A stretch of 62,613 nt of DNA from an uncultured Cloacibacillus sp. GTDB lineage: Bacteria > Synergistota > Synergistia > Synergistales > Synergistaceae. The stretch covers positions 1 to 62,613 of the forward strand of contig URAG01000002.1 in NCBI GenBank assembly GCA_900545755.1, read 5' to 3'. Each line of letters opens with the position of its first letter. Position 1 is the first letter of the stretch. The position numbers were made by a program, and so were the translations under genes. The notes below the pieces were generated by a model, which made no database searches, was not told the origin of the DNA, and worked only from the letters and a program-made list of their open reading frames with translations. Positions 9,005 to 18,197 of this stretch are shown one piece after another.

Positions 9005-10630
9005 CTACTCTATGTGGCGTATCTTTCCGTCGACGACTGTTAGCCCGGCTTCAAGCGCCGGCAGTTCGTCGTCCGCGGTCTGGAACGGGTCTTCGAGGAA
9101 AGCTGTGAAGTCCGCGGCCTTGCCAGGCTCGAGCGTGCCGCGCCATGAAAGCTCGCCGCAGACGCGAGCGCCTCCGCTTGTGTACATCGAGAAGGTCTCG
9201 ACGCGGTCGAGACGCTGCACCGGCATCCAGCCGTGCTCCGGCTCGTTGTTGATGTCCTGCCGCAGGATTGCCGCGCGTATGCCGACGAAGGGATTGAGCG
9301 ACTCCGTCGGAGCGTCGGACCCCGCCCCGAGCGGGATTCCGCAGTTCATCATAGACTTCCACGCATAACTCCAGCGCGCGCGGTCGGTGTCGAGGCGCGG
9401 AACCACTATCGGCCAGTCCGACGTGGCGAAGGCGGGCTGTATGTCAGCCATGACGCCGAGCTCGGTCATGCGCGCGAAAAGGTCCTGCGCGCCTATCTGG
9501 CAGTGGACTATCCTGTGGCGTATGTCGGAGTTCGCCGCGCTGCGCGCCGCCTCTACGGCGTTGAGGCAACGCTCTATAGCGCCGTCGCCTATTGCGTAAA
9601 AGGCGACCTGCATACCGGCCTCCTGCGCGCGCTTCACCAGACGGTTGAGCGTCTCTTGCGAGTGCGCGTAGACGCCGCGGTTGCCTGGGTCGTCGGAGTA
9701 TTCCTCGCGCAGAGCCGCGGTGCGCGCGCCGAGCGTGCCGTCGACGTGTATCTTGAGCGGGCCGGAGCGGAAGAACTTCCCGCCGCGCGAGCACCAGCCG
9801 TTTTCGATGAACTCGGCCAACCCGTCTTCGCCGCGCAGATGCCACTGCTGCGCTATGCGCATCGGCATTTTTCCGCGAGTTTCCAGCGATTCGTAGAGGT
9901 CGAAGACCCCCTCGACGCCACCAGCCATTTCGAGGTCGTCTGTCTGCACCGAGGTGACGCCGTACTTTATCATGCGGTCGACGGCGAGGCCGTACCAGTG
10001 TTCGAGCGTCTCGCGCGACTGCTCCGGGATATTCATTCGCGCCCAGTTGACAGCCGCCTCGCTTATCACCCCCGTAGGTTCGCCGGAGCCGTCGGTGTTG
10101 ACGACTCCGCCCGATATTCTGAAATCGCCGTCTATCTTGAGGAGCTTCAGCGCGGCGCTGTTGAGCGCTGCGATGTGCCCGCACGAGCGCTCGAAGAAAA
10201 GAGGCGCTTCCGTCGATATGAGGTCGAGGTCACGGCGGTTCGGAAAGCGCTTCTCGGCCATTTTGTTCTGGTCCCAGCCGCGCGCGAAGAACCATCCGCC
10301 AGGCGGCAGGGCGTTCTCCGCAAGGAAGTGCCTCCCGCGGCCTATCATTTCGTCTATTGAGCGCGCGCCGCTGAGGTCGAGCGTTTCAAGGCTGCGCCCA
10401 GCCGCGAGCAAGTGATTGTGCGTGTCGGTGAACCCCGGAAGGACGTACTTGCCCTTCATGTCGAGTACGACGGTTTTTGAATCGCAGAGAGCGAGTATCT
10501 CTTTGTCGTTGCCGACCGCCTTGATGACCCCGCCGCGCGCGAAGAGCGCCTGCGCGCGCCCTGGATGGGCCATCGGGTAGATTACGGCGTTTATAAGAGC
10601 TATGGAATCGTTTCGGTTCCCGTCTGCCAT
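9005..10630 (-). CDS. YtcJ-like metal-dependent amidohydrolase
   Basis: This 541-residue member of the amidohydrolase-3 group has a TIM barrel with a two-domain beta sandwich. Visible metal-site motifs are DTHNHLL near residue 70, HVDGTLGAR mid-protein, RIVHCQ, and GSDAPTES for the late Asp. The C-terminal GTLEPGKAADF is also typical. Relatives hydrolyse amides or imides, but most have no known substrate. It lies 25 bases after pepA, which suggests a role in breaking down peptide- or amino-acid-derived amides. The start is ATG. Confidence 0.85.
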   Translation of the reverse strand: MADGNRNDSIALINAVIYPMAHPGRAQALFARGGVIKAVGNDKEILALCDSKTVVLDMKGKYVLPGFTDTHNHLLAAGRSLETLDLSGARSIDEMIGRGRHFLAENALPPGGWFFARGWDQNKMAEKRFPNRRDLDLISTEAPLFFERSCGHIAALNSAALKLLKIDGDFRISGGVVNTDGSGEPTGVISEAAVNWARMNIPEQSRETLEHWYGLAVDRMIKYGVTSVQTDDLEMAGGVEGVFDLYESLETRGKMPMRIAQQWHLRGEDGLAEFIENGWCSRGGKFFRSGPLKIHVDGTLGARTAALREEYSDDPGNRGVYAHSQETLNRLVKRAQEAGMQVAFYAIGDGAIERCLNAVEAARSAANSDIRHRIVHCQIGAQDLFARMTELGVMADIQPAFATSDWPIVVPRLDTDRARWSYAWKSMMNCGIPLGAGSDAPTESLNPFVGIRAAILRQDINNEPEHGWMPVQRLDRVETFSMYTSGGARVCGELSWRGTLEPGKAADFTAFLEDPFQTADDELPALEAGLTVVDGKIRHIE

Positions 10631-10655
10631 TCGGAGATGCAGCTCCTTCTTTCCC

Positions 10656-12116
10656 TTACAGCTCTCTTACGAGCTCGGCGAGGGTCCTCATACCGAACCC
10701 AGTAGCTCCCTTGACGTAGTAGCCGAACGGCGCCGTCACGAAGTCAGCGGCCGCAATGTCGAGATGCACCCACGGGATGTCCTTATCCACGAAGGCTTCG
10801 AGGAACATCGCCGCCGTTATCGCGCCGCCGTAGCGTCCGCAGCTGTTCACTAGGTCTGCAAACGGAGATTTTACCTTCTCGCGAAGGTTCGGGTCGTCCA
10901 TCGGGAGCTTCCAGAAGCGCTCTCCGCTTGCGGCCGAGGCCTTGAGCACCTTGTCGCCGAACTCGTCGTTGTTCGTGAAAAGCCCCGCAGTAGTCGAACC
11001 CAGCGCGACCGCGCAGGCTCCCGTCAGAGTCGCTATGTCGACTATCATGTCGGGCTTGAGCTCCGAAGCATAGCATAGCGCGTCGGCAAGCGTCAGACGG
11101 CCTTCAGCGTCGGTGTTGTTGACCTCTATCGTCTTACCGTTGCGCGCGCGCAGGATGTCGTCGGGCCTGTAGGCAGAGCCGCCCGGCATATTCTCCGCGG
11201 CGGCTATGAGGACCGTCACCTTCCACGGGAGCTTCATCAGCGCCGCGGCGCGTATCGCGCCGAGCACAGCGCAGGCTCCGCTCTTGTCGCCCTTCATCGT
11301 GAGCATGAATTCGGATGGCTTTATGTCGAGGCCGCCGCTGTCGAAGGTCAGCCCTTTGCCGACGAGCGCGATGTGCCCCTTCGCGTTCTCGGGCTCGTAG
11401 GTCAGATGTATGAAGCGAGGAGGGTTCGCGGAACCGGAGGCTACGGCAGCATACGCGCCCATATTTTCGTCGGCGATGCGCTTCTCGTCCCATATCTCGC
11501 ACGCAAGGCCGAGCTCGGCGGCAAGCTCCTGCGCCTTGGCCGCGAGCACCTCGGGGCTGACGGCGCAGCCAGGCTCGTTCGCGATGTCGCGAGTCCAGCA
11601 CTGCGACTCGCCGAGGATGCGTCCTTCTTCGACCGCCTTTTCGCAGCCGTCGAAGACCGTGACTCCTTCTATCGCCGTGAACCTATCCTTCTCGTCCCGC
11701 GCAAGGTATTTATTGAAGCGGTACGAGGCGAGAGCACATCCCTCGGCAGCCGCGCGCGAACGGTCTGCGTCCCCCGCCTTCGGCATCGTCAGAGAAAGTT
11801 CAGCGCATCCGCGAGACGCCGCGGCGCGCGCTGCGGAGAAGGCGGCGACGCGCACGCGCTCCGGTGTAATCTTATCTTCTGGGCCAAGCCCGGCTATGAC
11901 GGCCCAGCGCACAGTCTTGTCCGCGACCGGCACGACGATCAGCTTGCCCGCCTCGCCGCGGAAATTTTCGTTGACGACGACGCGGCGGCAGAAGTCGCGC
12001 ATCTCGCCGCGCAGCGGGTCGAGCGATACCGTCTCCGGCTCGCCCTCCGCCGCAAGTATTGCGATCACCGGCAGCGATTCGGCGTTGAAATTCTCATCCT
12101 GAATTTTGATGTACAT
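10656..12116 (-). CDS. pepA: Leucyl aminopeptidase (M17)
   Basis: This 486-residue M17 aminopeptidase removes N-terminal residues from peptides in the cytoplasm using two metal ions. The catalytic domain contains KGLTFDSGGLDIKP, MKGDKSGA and the family signature NTDAEGRLTLADAL, which holds the metal ligands. The N-terminal 150 residues form the usual variable domain. Length matches the family. An AGGAGG ribosome site lies just before the ATG. It is the first gene of a three-gene minus-strand unit and fits a peptide-using lifestyle together with the peptide ABC operon at 31877-37826. Confidence 0.95.
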   Translation of the reverse strand: MYIKIQDENFNAESLPVIAILAAEGEPETVSLDPLRGEMRDFCRRVVVNENFRGEAGKLIVVPVADKTVRWAVIAGLGPEDKITPERVRVAAFSAARAAASRGCAELSLTMPKAGDADRSRAAAEGCALASYRFNKYLARDEKDRFTAIEGVTVFDGCEKAVEEGRILGESQCWTRDIANEPGCAVSPEVLAAKAQELAAELGLACEIWDEKRIADENMGAYAAVASGSANPPRFIHLTYEPENAKGHIALVGKGLTFDSGGLDIKPSEFMLTMKGDKSGACAVLGAIRAAALMKLPWKVTVLIAAAENMPGGSAYRPDDILRARNGKTIEVNNTDAEGRLTLADALCYASELKPDMIVDIATLTGACAVALGSTTAGLFTNNDEFGDKVLKASAASGERFWKLPMDDPNLREKVKSPFADLVNSCGRYGGAITAAMFLEAFVDKDIPWVHLDIAAADFVTAPFGYYVKGATGFGMRTLAELVREL

Positions 12117-12369
12117 TTATATTTCCTCCTGAAATGGACTCAAAGTTTTGCTTTCAGCGATATGATATCACTTTTAGCGTTTAGACGCATATTATTCTTA
12201 CCTAGCAGCGTGTGTTTTTTACGATTTTTACAAATTTACGCCGTTTCGCGCGTTATGCGCGAGCAATGCGCTCCGGCAGTTTAATGTATAATAGAGACGC
12301 TGAACATAATTACCGCAGCACTGCATATTTCAGAATTTTTCGCATGTTACGAAAGGCAGGCTTAATGCT

Positions 12370-13353
12370 ATGGAGATAAAGCCGTTCATGAAAAAGCGTC
12401 TGATGTTCGCATACGAGGTGGCGCTGCCGCTTATGGCGCTCTTTTCGCTCGCCACGCTCATCGCGCTTGGATCGTCGTATTTTCACCCTGAGAGGCAGCC
12501 GCTTGTCATCTACATACTCGACCACGTTATTTGGCTCCTTTTTACGGGCGACCTGATCGTGCGCCTCTGCTTCGCGAAAAACCTGCGCTCTTTTATACAG
12601 AGCCGTCTGCCGGAGTTCATCGCCGTCGTCCCCATAGTGCCGTTCATAGCGCTCAACTATTTATTTGAGTATCTCGGCTGGCACGCTGTCTCCTCCATCT
12701 ACGTACAGGCGGTGTTCTTCGTCAAGTTCATCGCCTATCTCGGGCGCGCCTTCACGACGCAGAGCCGATTCTTCAAGACGAACATGCTACACTATGCGGG
12801 CGGCGTTACTATCATCGCCATCGTCACGGCGGCGATGTTCTTCGTCAACGCCGAGAAGAGCAGCTACGAAGACGCGATATGGTGGGCCTTCGTCACGGCG
12901 AGCACTACAGGCTACGGCGACATCGTTCCGAAGACTGGCATGGGGCGCATCACGGGCGTCTGGCTAATGATACTCGGCGTCGCCTGCACCACGGCTTTCA
13001 CGAGTATCATCGCTGGACGCATCATGGCGCGGAGCGGAGAACAGAAGCAGCAGAACCCGCACGTAGCAGCCGTGCAACGGCAGCTCGACCGTTTCGAATC
13101 GCTGAGCGATGAAGAAGTAGAAGACATCTGCACCGTGCTGCAATCTCTGCGGCGGGGCGGCAAAACTGCGGCGGAGGCGCAGACTGAGGAAAAAGCAGAA
13201 AGCGCTCAGCCGGAGACCGCGCTCGACCGCAAGTGGCAGAGTTTCAAAATCGTCCGCCGCGTGCGCGCGAGGTTCACCCCCTTTCTCCACGCCGAAGACA
13301 AGCTTACGGAGCTTATAAAAGAAGAAAGCAAAGGGAAAGACGCAGAAAAATAG
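12370..13353 (+). CDS. Voltage-gated-type potassium channel
   Basis: This 327-residue membrane protein has an S1-S4-like N-terminal part with several hydrophobic helices, a pore loop with the selectivity filter TTGYGD (around residues 181-186), and a final pore helix. The cytoplasmic tail of about 110 residues is charged and probably coiled-coil. It lacks a TrkA/RCK domain. Such channels carry K+ passively. It is monocistronic, divergent from pepA. A TATAAT box lies at 12287-12292 about 80 bases upstream, without a good -35. Confidence 0.88.
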   Translation: MEIKPFMKKRLMFAYEVALPLMALFSLATLIALGSSYFHPERQPLVIYILDHVIWLLFTGDLIVRLCFAKNLRSFIQSRLPEFIAVVPIVPFIALNYLFEYLGWHAVSSIYVQAVFFVKFIAYLGRAFTTQSRFFKTNMLHYAGGVTIIAIVTAAMFFVNAEKSSYEDAIWWAFVTASTTGYGDIVPKTGMGRITGVWLMILGVACTTAFTSIIAGRIMARSGEQKQQNPHVAAVQRQLDRFESLSDEEVEDICTVLQSLRRGGKTAAEAQTEEKAESAQPETALDRKWQSFKIVRRVRARFTPFLHAEDKLTELIKEESKGKDAEK

Positions 13354-13441
13354 ATTTGTCCCCCCTACAGGTAAAACGCCGCGCTAGAAGCTTTCGTACA
13401 GAGCCCGCCGAGCAGATGTTCTGGGCAAAATTGCTCCGTTA

Positions 13442-14554
13442 TTAAACGCAGCCCACAGAGTCGTCGCCGTCCTCGAAAACCTTCGTCACGTACTCAGAAG
13501 TGGACGCAGAAAGCATAGCAGTATAATCAGGGCGGAAGCTCAGGACGTCGCCGACTTGCAAATCGGGACGCTCCTCAATGTCTACGAGCAGATGGTCGCT
13601 CGACGCCGTTTTTATCTTCACGCCATCGTCGAGCGGAGTCAGGCCGATTATATTCACGTCCTGCCTGCCAACCGCTAGGATTCCCTGCCTGCGGACGCCG
13701 TGGTCGGCGAATACCGGCACGTTGCCGAATGCGTCGTGCCCTATCTCGCCGACGGGCAACGTGCGCTTAGCGCGCACCTCGACGAGCTCGGCTTCGAGCC
13801 GCATCGTATCCTGCAACAGCCCATCGATATCCACGTTGAAGGCCATGTCACGCCCGAGCAGCAGACATTCGCCCAATCTCAAATTGTTTATCTCTTTAGG
13901 AAGATGGCCCCGGCGCATCTGCACGAAAGATCAGGTGCCGCCGCCGGAATATATTTCGAGCTTCCGCCCTAGTTCTCTCTCGAAGGCGCGCCCGCAGTTT
14001 ACTAGCGCAGTCAGATTTTTCTCCGACGGCAGCACTCCGCTCGCGCACGAGAAATTCGCGCCGACGCCCGCGACGCGCAGGAACTCGCCGTCGCATGGCG
14101 CGAGCTCGCGCGCCGCCTCGGCAGCGTCCTCGAACCAGTATCCCTCGCGCAGGTCGCCCATGTCGAACATGACGACCGCCTTTATTTTTTTGCGTTTCTC
14201 CTCGCATATCCGCGCGAGCTCCGCCGTTACGCCCGCGTCCGAAACAAGCACATAGTCGCAGAACTCGGCGGCCTCGGCGAGTTCGGAGTACATCGGTATG
14301 CGTATCAGCGCGAACTTCGCGCGCACGCCGCGCTCGCGCATCTTGCGCATGTTCGCGACGCGGCTGTCCGCTATAGTATCTATGCCGGCGGACTCGAAGG
14401 CGCGCGCAACTTCGGCGAATGCGGAAATCCCCTTCGACACGCCCCACGGGCTCACGCCGTGCGCCGCGCAGTCTGCGGCGAGCCGCCGCCCGTTATGTTC
14501 TATTCTGTCCGTCCTGACTCTCAGCAGCGGGTATTTTTTCTTCTCCCCCGACAT
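13442..14554 (-). CDS. PLP-dependent amino-acid racemase (ornithine-racemase-like) with in-frame UGA; candidate selenoprotein
   Basis: The alanine-racemase N-terminal-type barrel is split by one in-frame TGA at 13931-13933 (codon 208 of 370). Both sides are in the same frame with family motifs: probable PLP lysine K41 (GVSKG), IADSR, GVGANF, then SGGGT before the TGA, and LPKEINNLRLGE plus LLGRD after it. The reconstructed length is normal for the Orr/YhfX-like family, which racemises amino acids such as ornithine. ATG 14554 follows an AGGAG site by 8 bases. The TGA is followed at once by a two-part hairpin (see next entry). Relatives I recall have Ser around this position, so a simple nonsense mutation (TCA to TGA) is a real alternative. 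The gene is divergent from a threonine dehydratase. Confidence 0.7.
13893..13930 (-). promoter_or_regulatory. bSECIS-like hairpin after the racemase UGA
   Basis: Starting at the base after UGA, the mRNA can form a lower stem UCUUU/AAAGA, an internal loop CGUGC/UCCU, an upper stem AGAUG/CAUCU and a 9-base apical loop that begins CG. The apical loop starts 16 bases after the UGA and has a G in its first two positions. This fits the loose bacterial SECIS model (loop 16-37 bases after UGA, early G). The pairing was found by eye and was not tested against shuffled sequence. Confidence 0.45.
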
Positions 14555-14675
14555 GCGAAACACTCCTAAACAAAAGATGACGGCGTATATTACCGGCGCG
14601 CCCGAGAGCGCGTCATGTTACAATTACATCGTCGGCATAATATTATATAACAAACGCTCAAAAGGAGATGAACGC

Positions 14676-15662
14676 ATGGAAAGGCTTCCGGTCGAACCGA
14701 CCATTACCGACGTTATGAAAGCTTGCAAATTCCTTCGCAGCCGCGTGAGGCACACGCCGGCGGAATACTCGTTCGCGCTGAGCGAAAGGGCCGGCGCCCC
14801 GGTTGTCCTCAAGCTGGACAACCAGCAGATATGCGGCTCGTTCAAGGTGCGCGGCGCATTCTATAAAATGTTTTCGCTGCCGCCCGCAGAGCTTGAGCGC
14901 GGCGTCGTCACCTGTTCGAGCGGCAACCATGCCCAGGGCGTCGCTAAGGCGGCGGCCGAGCTTCGCTCCAAAGCGCGGATATACGTTCCGAATGTATGCC
15001 CAGAGACGAAAAAACGCGCGATACGCAACTACGGCGGAGAATGGATTGAACTGGTCGTCTCAGCCGGCGATTACGATTTCGCCGAGGGCGAGGCGCGCGC
15101 CTTCGCGGCGAAGCACGGTATGACCTTCATCTCGCCGTTCGAGGATTCCGACGTTATAGCCGGGCAGGGCACGGCAGGCGTCGAACTCCTCTCTGACGAG
15201 CCAGATATAGAGCTGCTGCTCGTCCCAACGGGCGGCGGCGCGCTGCTCAACGGCACCGCGATAGCCGCCGCCGCGCTCGCGCCGAAAGCCGAGGTCTGGG
15301 GCGTGCAGTCCGAGGCGTCGAACCCGTGGGCCGTCTTTTGGGATAGCGGAAAGGTTGGCGGAGAATTTACGCTCGCGCCGACGATCGCCGACGGTCTCTC
15401 CGGCGCAATACCGCAGAGTATGCTTTCGCTCGCGAAACAGCGCGTCGCTGGAATAATTGAAGTGACGGAGCGCGAGATAGCCGCGGCGATCGCCTTCATG
15501 CACCGTGAACACCACCAGCAAGTCGAGGGAGCCGGAGCCGTCGGAGTAGCGGCGCTGCTCGCGGGCAAGGCTCCAGTAAACGGGCGCAAGACCGGAATAG
15601 TCATCTCCGGAGGAAACATCGACGAAGAAAAGCTGCTTTCGATACTTGAAGAATACGATTAG
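14676..15662 (+). CDS. Threonine/serine dehydratase (PLP, IlvA/TdcB type)
   Basis: This 328-residue fold-type II PLP enzyme deaminates threonine or serine to 2-oxobutyrate or pyruvate. The PLP lysine is in GSFKVRGAF, the substrate loop is SSGNHAQG, and the phosphate-binding loop is PTGGGALLNG. It has no C-terminal ACT domain, so it is the catabolic, not the feedback-inhibited, form. ATG 14676 was chosen because AAAGGAG lies 8 bases upstream and the family N-terminus starts here; the frame is open further upstream but lacks family sequence. Fermentation of amino acids is the likely role, next to the racemase. Confidence 0.9.
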   Translation: MERLPVEPTITDVMKACKFLRSRVRHTPAEYSFALSERAGAPVVLKLDNQQICGSFKVRGAFYKMFSLPPAELERGVVTCSSGNHAQGVAKAAAELRSKARIYVPNVCPETKKRAIRNYGGEWIELVVSAGDYDFAEGEARAFAAKHGMTFISPFEDSDVIAGQGTAGVELLSDEPDIELLLVPTGGGALLNGTAIAAAALAPKAEVWGVQSEASNPWAVFWDSGKVGGEFTLAPTIADGLSGAIPQSMLSLAKQRVAGIIEVTEREIAAAIAFMHREHHQQVEGAGAVGVAALLAGKAPVNGRKTGIVISGGNIDEEKLLSILEEYD

Positions 15663-15751
15663 CCGCCGCGCACAGACGTGCTCTATTACGCATTTTTTTG
15701 CACTTGTGTAAAATTTCCATTAAGAGTGCAAAAAGCGCGGAGGTGCGTGCA

Positions 15752-16513
15752 ATGGAGGACATTCGCGAAAAGGTACGGCAGGCTTACACAGAGGCGATAA
15801 CCTCGGCTTCGAGCGGCGGCCTCGACATAAGCGACATGACCAGGGGCAATTACAGCGACGAAGACTCGCGCGAGGCAGGCGCGGTAAGCTTCGGCTGCGG
15901 AGACCCGGTGCGCGCGGCGCTGCTTAAAGAAGGCGAGCGCGTGCTAGACCTCGGGAGCGGCGCAGGCATGGATCTCATCCTCGCCGCGAAGCGCGTCGGC
16001 CCAAGCGGCCACGTCTACGGCCTCGACATGACGAAGGCGATGCTAGACCGCGCGCGGAAAAACATCGACCGCCTCGGACTTCGCAACGTGACCCTACTGC
16101 GCGGCTACATTGAGGACATTCCGCTGCACGACGGCAGCGTGGACGTGCTGCTCTCCAACTGCGTGATAAACCTATCGCCTGACAAGGACAGAGTCTTCGC
16201 CGAGGCTTTCCGCGTGCTGACGCGCGGCGGGCGCTTCTGCGTCTCCGACGTGGTGCTCAACAAGCCGGTCCCAGAAAAACTGAAGCAGAGCCCAGCTGCG
16301 TGGTCCGGCTGAATAACTGGCGCCCTTCCGTCGGAAGAGTACGCCGCAAAGCTGCGCAGCGCGGGCTTCACGCAGGTGAACGTAACGATAACGAAGCCGC
16401 ACGAGATCAACATAGAGGTCGTCAAAAGCAGCGTCAGCGACCTGACGCCGGAGGACGTAGCCGCGATAGAAGGCGTGTCGTCGAGCGCGCTGATAACGGC
16501 GGTGAAGCCGTAG
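15752..16513 (+). CDS. arsM: ArsM-like SAM methyltransferase with in-frame UGA at the third conserved Cys; candidate selenoprotein
   Basis: This Rossmann methyltransferase shows the SAM motif VLDLGSGAGMD, the conserved Cys49 in GCGDP, and Cys137 in SNCVINLSP. The frame then meets TGA at 16310-16312 (codon 187) in WSG-TGA-ITGAL and continues without error for 66 more codons to TAG. In ArsM the matching place is the Cys of GCIAGAL, and the spacing from Cys137 to codon 187 is 50, the same as C174-C224 of the algal enzyme. Those cysteines bind As(III). UGA at this exact place argues for selenocysteine rather than decay. The N-terminal Cys pair of many ArsMs is absent. GGAGG lies 8 bases before ATG 15752. 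Full length is 253 residues. Confidence 0.8.
16319..16345 (+). promoter_or_regulatory. bSECIS-like hairpin after the arsM UGA
   Basis: Six bases after the UGA, the mRNA can form a lower stem GGCG/CGCC and an upper stem CUUCC/GGAAG with apical loop GUC. The first loop base is a G located 18 bases after the UGA, within the range known for bacterial SECIS elements. The triloop is small and the internal loop (CC/AGUA) is asymmetric, so the assignment is provisional. Confidence 0.5.
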
Positions 16514-16546
16514 AAGCGGCGTCCTGCATAAATTTCGGACAAAAGC

Positions 16547-16572
16547 GAGAGCCCCGCGGACGCGGGGCTCTC
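16547..16572. terminator. Bidirectional terminator hairpin
   Basis: GAGAGCCCCGCG and CGCGGGGCTCTC form a 12-bp GC-rich stem between the convergent arsM-like gene and the hypothetical gene at 16601. Only a short T-rich tract follows. Confidence 0.7.
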
Positions 16573-16600
16573 TTCATATCTTCCTATATTCCGCGCCGCG

Positions 16601-17269
16601 CTACTTCAGCGAGGGCATCGGCGGCACTTTAAGCTCCGGCACCGGGCCGACAACTTCCTTAGTCGCGTCGAGCTCAAGGTCGAAGAGCGCCTGCGTTATG
16701 CGCATTTGCAGAAGGTCGTCGGTCTCGTAGCTTATCGAGAAGCGCTTGTAGCCGAACTTCTCCGCGAAGAACGAAAGATTGGAATTCTCTCGCCCAGCCG
16801 CGTTCTGAAAGGATTTATAAAGAGCCTCTATGAAATCCGTTTCGTTGAAAAACGGGTCTTCGTCGACTATCATCAGCACTTTGCACTCATCCACAAGCAC
16901 ATTCTCGCGCCAGATGTCGCAGAGCGTAAGCCCGGCCATCATCCCTGGATATTTGTGCAGTAGGCGCAGCACCGACTGCTCGATCTGCTCTGAATAGGCG
17001 AAGACCATCGTGAAGCCGAGCTCTATAGAGCTGTTTCTCACAGGGTCGATGATGTTCTGACGCACCATCGTGCCTATACTGCCGTTCTGGAAGCTCCTCA
17101 TGTACAGAAATTCGCTCTTCATTTCAAGCGCGAGGCCGGCGAGTCCGCCGAGCGTCGGATTGCAGAGCGAGTTGACAGTAACCGGAGAGTAGTCCTTGCC
17201 GTAAGGAACCCACGGCGCGATGTCGAGATCTATATTCTGATCCCAATATGGAAGAAAGGAATTAGCCAT
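16601..17269 (-). CDS. Hypothetical protein, 222 residues, no recognised domain
   Basis: I do not recognise this protein. It starts at ATG behind a good GGAGG site and has no signal peptide or membrane helix. It is acidic, with a run of Cys in the middle (SLCNP, LCDIW, DECKV) and a proline-rich tail (VPELKVPPMPSLK). Codon use matches the neighbours and the frame is clearly coding. It reads like a soluble cytoplasmic protein. It lies between the arsM-like terminator and the divergently oriented end of an unrelated unit, so the context gives no function. Confidence 0.75.
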   Translation of the reverse strand: MANSFLPYWDQNIDLDIAPWVPYGKDYSPVTVNSLCNPTLGGLAGLALEMKSEFLYMRSFQNGSIGTMVRQNIIDPVRNSSIELGFTMVFAYSEQIEQSVLRLLHKYPGMMAGLTLCDIWRENVLVDECKVLMIVDEDPFFNETDFIEALYKSFQNAAGRENSNLSFFAEKFGYKRFSISYETDDLLQMRITQALFDLELDATKEVVGPVPELKVPPMPSLK

Positions 17270-17377
17270 TGCCGCAGCCTCCTTTTATAAATTACGCAGA
17301 TTATAGCACCCGCGGCGCGCGCGGTAAATCGAGCGGCGCGCATGAAAAAAGCGCGCCGGAGCGCGCTCTTTCGTACG

Positions 17378-18193
17378 CTATCTTTCCAGATGCCACTTCG
17401 CGAAAAGTTCCGCGACAGTCATCTCCTCACGGATACCGTAGCGCGTCAGCGCGAAGTCGTATTTCACTGGGTCGCCTGGCGAAACATCTCTGAAGTTCCG
17501 CGTTATCTCCGCCGCAGCCTTCCCGCTCGCGCTCTTCATAGAACAGAGGCCGAGCGTCGACGATATGTTGAACATGTGCGTGTCGAGCGGTATCAGCAAA
17601 TCGGCGGGAGAGACGCCGCGCCAGCCGCCGGGGTCTACGTCGTCGCGCCGCACCATCCAGCGCAGAAAGAGCGCCATGCGCTTGCAGGCGCTGCCTTTCG
17701 ACGGGCGCGGCAGAAGATAAAGATTGTCCTGCCCCGTGTAGCGGCAGAAGGCTAGCGCCAGCTTCTCCATAGCATCCGCCATGTCGCCTCTCCAGCCCTC
17801 AAGGAACAGATTTTCTATCGAGCCGTACTCGCGCAGCACAGCGCCTATCGCGTCGAGGAAGGAGCATATCTCCGCGCAGCCCGTGAAACGATGGACGAAT
17901 CCGCAGAGCGCCGCCTCGTGGTCGCGATACGAGCTGTTTTTCAGATATTCCGCGGGATGCGGGCCAAGCGTACCGAGGACGCGCGCGACGCTCTTCAGTA
18001 TATGCGCGACGCGCCCATAGGCGAGGCCGGAGGCTATCAGCCCCACGGCCTCGCGGTCGACGGTGTCTTCGTAATCATATAAAAACTGGAGCGGGTCGGG
18101 CGAGACATACTCGCGCCTGTTGTAATCTTCGTAAATCTTTTCAAATATGCCGCGGCTCGCAATGCGGGACTCGCGTTCTTCAAGCGGTTTCAC
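17378..18193 (-). CDS. DUF2400 / TIGR02757 family protein
   Basis: This 271-residue protein matches the DUF2400 family. Signatures are YDYEDTVDREAVGLIASGLAYGR near the N-terminus, RWMVRRDDVDPGGW, and the core LIPLDTHMF followed by PVKYDFALTRYGI. The HhH-like core suggests a relation to HhH-GPD DNA glycosylases, but the biochemical role is not established. It starts at GTG only 4 bases after the flavin reductase stop, so the two are co-transcribed. Confidence 0.88.
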   Translation of the reverse strand: MKPLEERESRIASRGIFEKIYEDYNRREYVSPDPLQFLYDYEDTVDREAVGLIASGLAYGRVAHILKSVARVLGTLGPHPAEYLKNSSYRDHEAALCGFVHRFTGCAEICSFLDAIGAVLREYGSIENLFLEGWRGDMADAMEKLALAFCRYTGQDNLYLLPRPSKGSACKRMALFLRWMVRRDDVDPGGWRGVSPADLLIPLDTHMFNISSTLGLCSMKSASGKAAAEITRNFRDVSPGDPVKYDFALTRYGIREEMTVAELFAKWHLER

Positions 18194-18197
18194 TGCC

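Noticed and set aside
13442..16513. UGA decoded as Trp or Gly throughout the genome
   Set aside because: TGA ends many intact genes here, including lacI, oppB and oppD with normal overlaps, so a general code change is excluded.
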